This document shows, piece by piece, positions 20,936 through 22,544 of a DNA stretch of 22,544 bases. Location of the stretch: NCBI GenBank assembly GCA_039029515.1, contig JBCCFX010000041.1, positions 1-22,544 on the forward strand. Reading direction: 5' to 3'. The position numbers and the translations under genes were made by a program. The notes beneath the pieces were generated by a model. The model made no database searches. It was given only the letters and a program-made list of their open reading frames with translations, and was not told where the DNA came from. Source of the stretch: JBCCFX01 sp039029515 (GTDB lineage: Bacteria > Planctomycetota > Phycisphaerae > Phycisphaerales > SM1A02). The first letter of the stretch is position 1. The number at the start of each line of letters is the position of its first letter.

Positions 20936-22399
20936 ATGACCCGTATCCAGACCAACGTGCCGAGTTTGCTCGCCCAGCGAGTGCTCGGGACCCAGAACAA
21001 GGGGCTCGTAGGAAGTCTCGAGCGTCTGAGCACCGGTCTCCGGATCAACCGCGGTGCGGATGACCCGGCTGGACTGATTGCCAGCGAGAACCTGCGAGCC
21101 GAAAAAGCCGCCATCAACGCCGCCATCGGTAACGCTGAGCGTGCCGAACAGGTGATCAACGTTGCTGAAGGTGGCCTTCAGGAAATCAACAACCTGCTCG
21201 TCGAGCTGCAGTCCCTCATCGGACAGTCAGCCAACGAAGCCGGTGTGTCGCCAGAGGAGAAGGAAGCGAACCAGCTTCAGATCGACTCCATCCTGTCGAC
21301 CATCGACCGCGTTGCGAACTCGACAAGCTTCCAGGGCACGAAGCTGCTCAACGGCAACTTCGACTACACCATCACCGGCCAGGCCGCGACGATCAGTGAT
21401 GTTGAAGTCAACAGTGCTCGTCTGTCGAACGCCGCGGATGCAAGCCTCGACGTCACCGTCGACGTGCTCACGTCCGCTCAGACCGGTGCCGTGTTCCTGT
21501 CCACTGGCGCCACGATCAACAACGGTGGTCAGTCCGTGACCATCGAGATCACCGGTAACGATGGTGTGCAGCAGTTCACGTTTGCCAGTGGTACTTCCAC
21601 CGCCAACGTGGTCTCCGCCATCAATACCTTCAAGGATGCTCTCGGCGTTTCGGCGTCGGTCTCCGGCAACACCGACCGTGTCCGAATCGATTCGCTCGAC
21701 TTCGGCAGCTCGCAGTTCACGCGAGTCAAGGTGCTGAATGCTGTCTCTGACGGACTTGCGTTCACCGCATCGACCGGTGGTTCCGGGTCGAACGACCTGA
21801 AAGACGCCGGCCGTGATGCCACGGTCATCATCAACGGAGTTCAGGCCACTACGGACGGCCTGAAAGCCCGAGTCGCCACCGACGGCTTCGATGTCGAAGT
21901 CTCACTCGATGGCACCGGTGCACTCAACAGCGATGGTCAGAACACCTCCTTCACGATCACCGGTGGTGGTGCCGACTTCAACCTGGCTCCGGATGTCAGC
22001 CTTGCCGGTAAGGTCTCCCTCGGGATCGAAACCGTCACCACGGGCAACCTCGGTACCCAGCGTGATGGCTTCCTCTCGGAGCTCAAGTCCGGTGGTTCAG
22101 GCAACGTCATCAACGGCGACCTGACCAAGGCACAGGCGATCGTTGACGGTTCCGTCAAGCAGATCTCCAGCCTCCGCGGTCGACTCGGTGCGTTCCAGAA
22201 GAACGTCATCGGTGCCACGATCAGTAACCTCGGGGTGACCCTCGAGAACACCACGGCGGCCGAATCCGAGATCCGTGATACGGACTTCGCCACCGAAACT
22301 GCAACGCTCACGCGTCAGCAGATCATCACCCAGGCCGCGACGCAGGCACTGAGCCTCGCCAACGCCCAGCCGCAGCAGGTCCTTTCACTGCTCGGATAA
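20936..22399 (+). CDS. fliC: Flagellin 2 (FliC paralog), probably highly expressed
   Basis: 487 residues from ATG 20936 (MTRIQTNVPSLLAQRV), with GGAGG five bases upstream. In-frame upstream starts (ATG 20924, TTG 20906) are rejected because flagellins begin M-T/A-R-I-Q/N-T-N. Conserved ends: LERLSTGLRINRGADDPAGLIASENL (about 29-54), 'FQGTKLLNG' and SLRGRLGAFQKNVIGATISNLG...ESEIRDTDFATETATLTRQQII...ALSLANAQPQQVLSLLG. The central beta domain is distinct from flagellin 1. Codon choice looks more biased than in neighbouring genes (many GGT, AAC, ATC, GTC), suggesting very high expression and hence the major filament subunit. It has its own promoter candidate and terminator, so it is likely monocistronic. 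Confidence 0.96.
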   Translation: MTRIQTNVPSLLAQRVLGTQNKGLVGSLERLSTGLRINRGADDPAGLIASENLRAEKAAINAAIGNAERAEQVINVAEGGLQEINNLLVELQSLIGQSANEAGVSPEEKEANQLQIDSILSTIDRVANSTSFQGTKLLNGNFDYTITGQAATISDVEVNSARLSNAADASLDVTVDVLTSAQTGAVFLSTGATINNGGQSVTIEITGNDGVQQFTFASGTSTANVVSAINTFKDALGVSASVSGNTDRVRIDSLDFGSSQFTRVKVLNAVSDGLAFTASTGGSGSNDLKDAGRDATVIINGVQATTDGLKARVATDGFDVEVSLDGTGALNSDGQNTSFTITGGGADFNLAPDVSLAGKVSLGIETVTTGNLGTQRDGFLSELKSGGSGNVINGDLTKAQAIVDGSVKQISSLRGRLGAFQKNVIGATISNLGVTLENTTAAESEIRDTDFATETATLTRQQIITQAATQALSLANAQPQQVLSLLG

Positions 22400-22433
22400 G
22401 ATTCTGATTCCCCTCCTCTGATTACACGCGAAG

Positions 22434-22462
22434 CGCGGCGGTCCTAAGGGCCGCCGCGTTTT
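22434..22462 (+). terminator. Rho-independent terminator after fliC2
   Basis: CGCGGCGGTCC and GGGCCGCCGCG (22434-22444 with 22448-22458) pair over eleven positions with one G-U, loop TAA, followed by TTTT. It starts 35 bases after the fliC2 stop. Confidence 0.88.
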
Positions 22463-22471
22463 CCGTTGCGC

Positions 22472-22492
22472 AATCTGTGAAGACAGATTCAC
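22472..22492 (+). repeat. Inverted repeat in the region downstream of fliC2
   Basis: AATCTGT-GAAG-ACAGATT is a perfect seven-base-pair inverted repeat (22472-22489). It overlaps a second, mutually exclusive pairing GTGAA/TTCAC (22477-22481 with 22488-22492). No T-run follows. It probably lies in the leader of the next gene outside the window. Confidence 0.45.
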
Positions 22493-22544
22493 GATGGGCT
22501 GATGCGGTGACCGACACTCCATGAAGCAGGTGACACCATGAAAG

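Noticed and set aside
22539..22544. Possible gene start (ATGAAAG) at the right edge
   Set aside because: Only about two codons are visible with a weak GCAGGTG upstream; nothing can be said about a product.

Overview
The window looks like a chromosomal segment of a flagellated, diderm (Gram-negative type) bacterium, most plausibly a planctomycete of the Phycisphaerae kind. This is an inference from gene content. A P-ring protein (FlgI) and an LptF/LptG-type pair imply an outer membrane, while FliW plus CsrA next to flagellin is found in Firmicutes, Spirochaetes, Epsilonproteobacteria and Planctomycetes rather than in enteric bacteria. Genes are tightly packed, with many ATGA/GTGA overlaps and frequent GTG starts. 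I see no tRNA, rRNA, CRISPR, IS element or integrase.

Layout. (1) 1-3192, minus strand: an operon of four type II secretion/type IV pilus-like minor pseudopilins (I-, J-, K- and H-like), the last cut by the window edge. (2) 3193-3424: divergent intergenic region with a candidate promoter. (3) 3425-6178, plus: an LptF/LptG-like permease pair. (4) 6182-8927, minus: a PpiC-type lipoprotein, an ABC ATPase and an ABC-2 permease, translationally coupled. (5) 8977-10137, plus: an unrecognised single-pass membrane protein with two CxxC zinc-ribbon-like modules and a GYF-like segment. (6) 10122-12185, minus: a polytopic GT-C (family 39-like) glycosyltransferase. (7) 12211-22462, plus: a flagellar late-structure block flgI-flgJ(N-terminal type)-flgN-flgK-flgL-fliW-csrA-fliC1-fliC2.

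The flagellar block contains the most interesting signal. A near-consensus sigma-54 promoter precedes flgI, and a sigma-28-like promoter with a leader of about 220 nt precedes fliC2. Five genes (flgI, fliW, csrA and both flagellins) are preceded by small RNA hairpins that place a GGA, mostly as ANGGA or a C-ANGGAN-G hexaloop, in the loop. That is the known recognition element of CsrA/RsmE. csrA has three such hairpins in 70 nt, fliW has up to three, fliC1 has a nested hairpin that also buries the start codon, and flgI and fliW share an identical 15-base element. The five other genes of the block or upstream that I compared (flgJ, flgN, flgK, flgL, lptG) lack them. I infer a locally encoded CsrA-FliW-flagellin circuit like that of Bacillus subtilis, with added autoregulation of csrA and fliW and extension to the P-ring gene. 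Binding is not demonstrated; the hairpins and their complementarity are read directly from the sequence.
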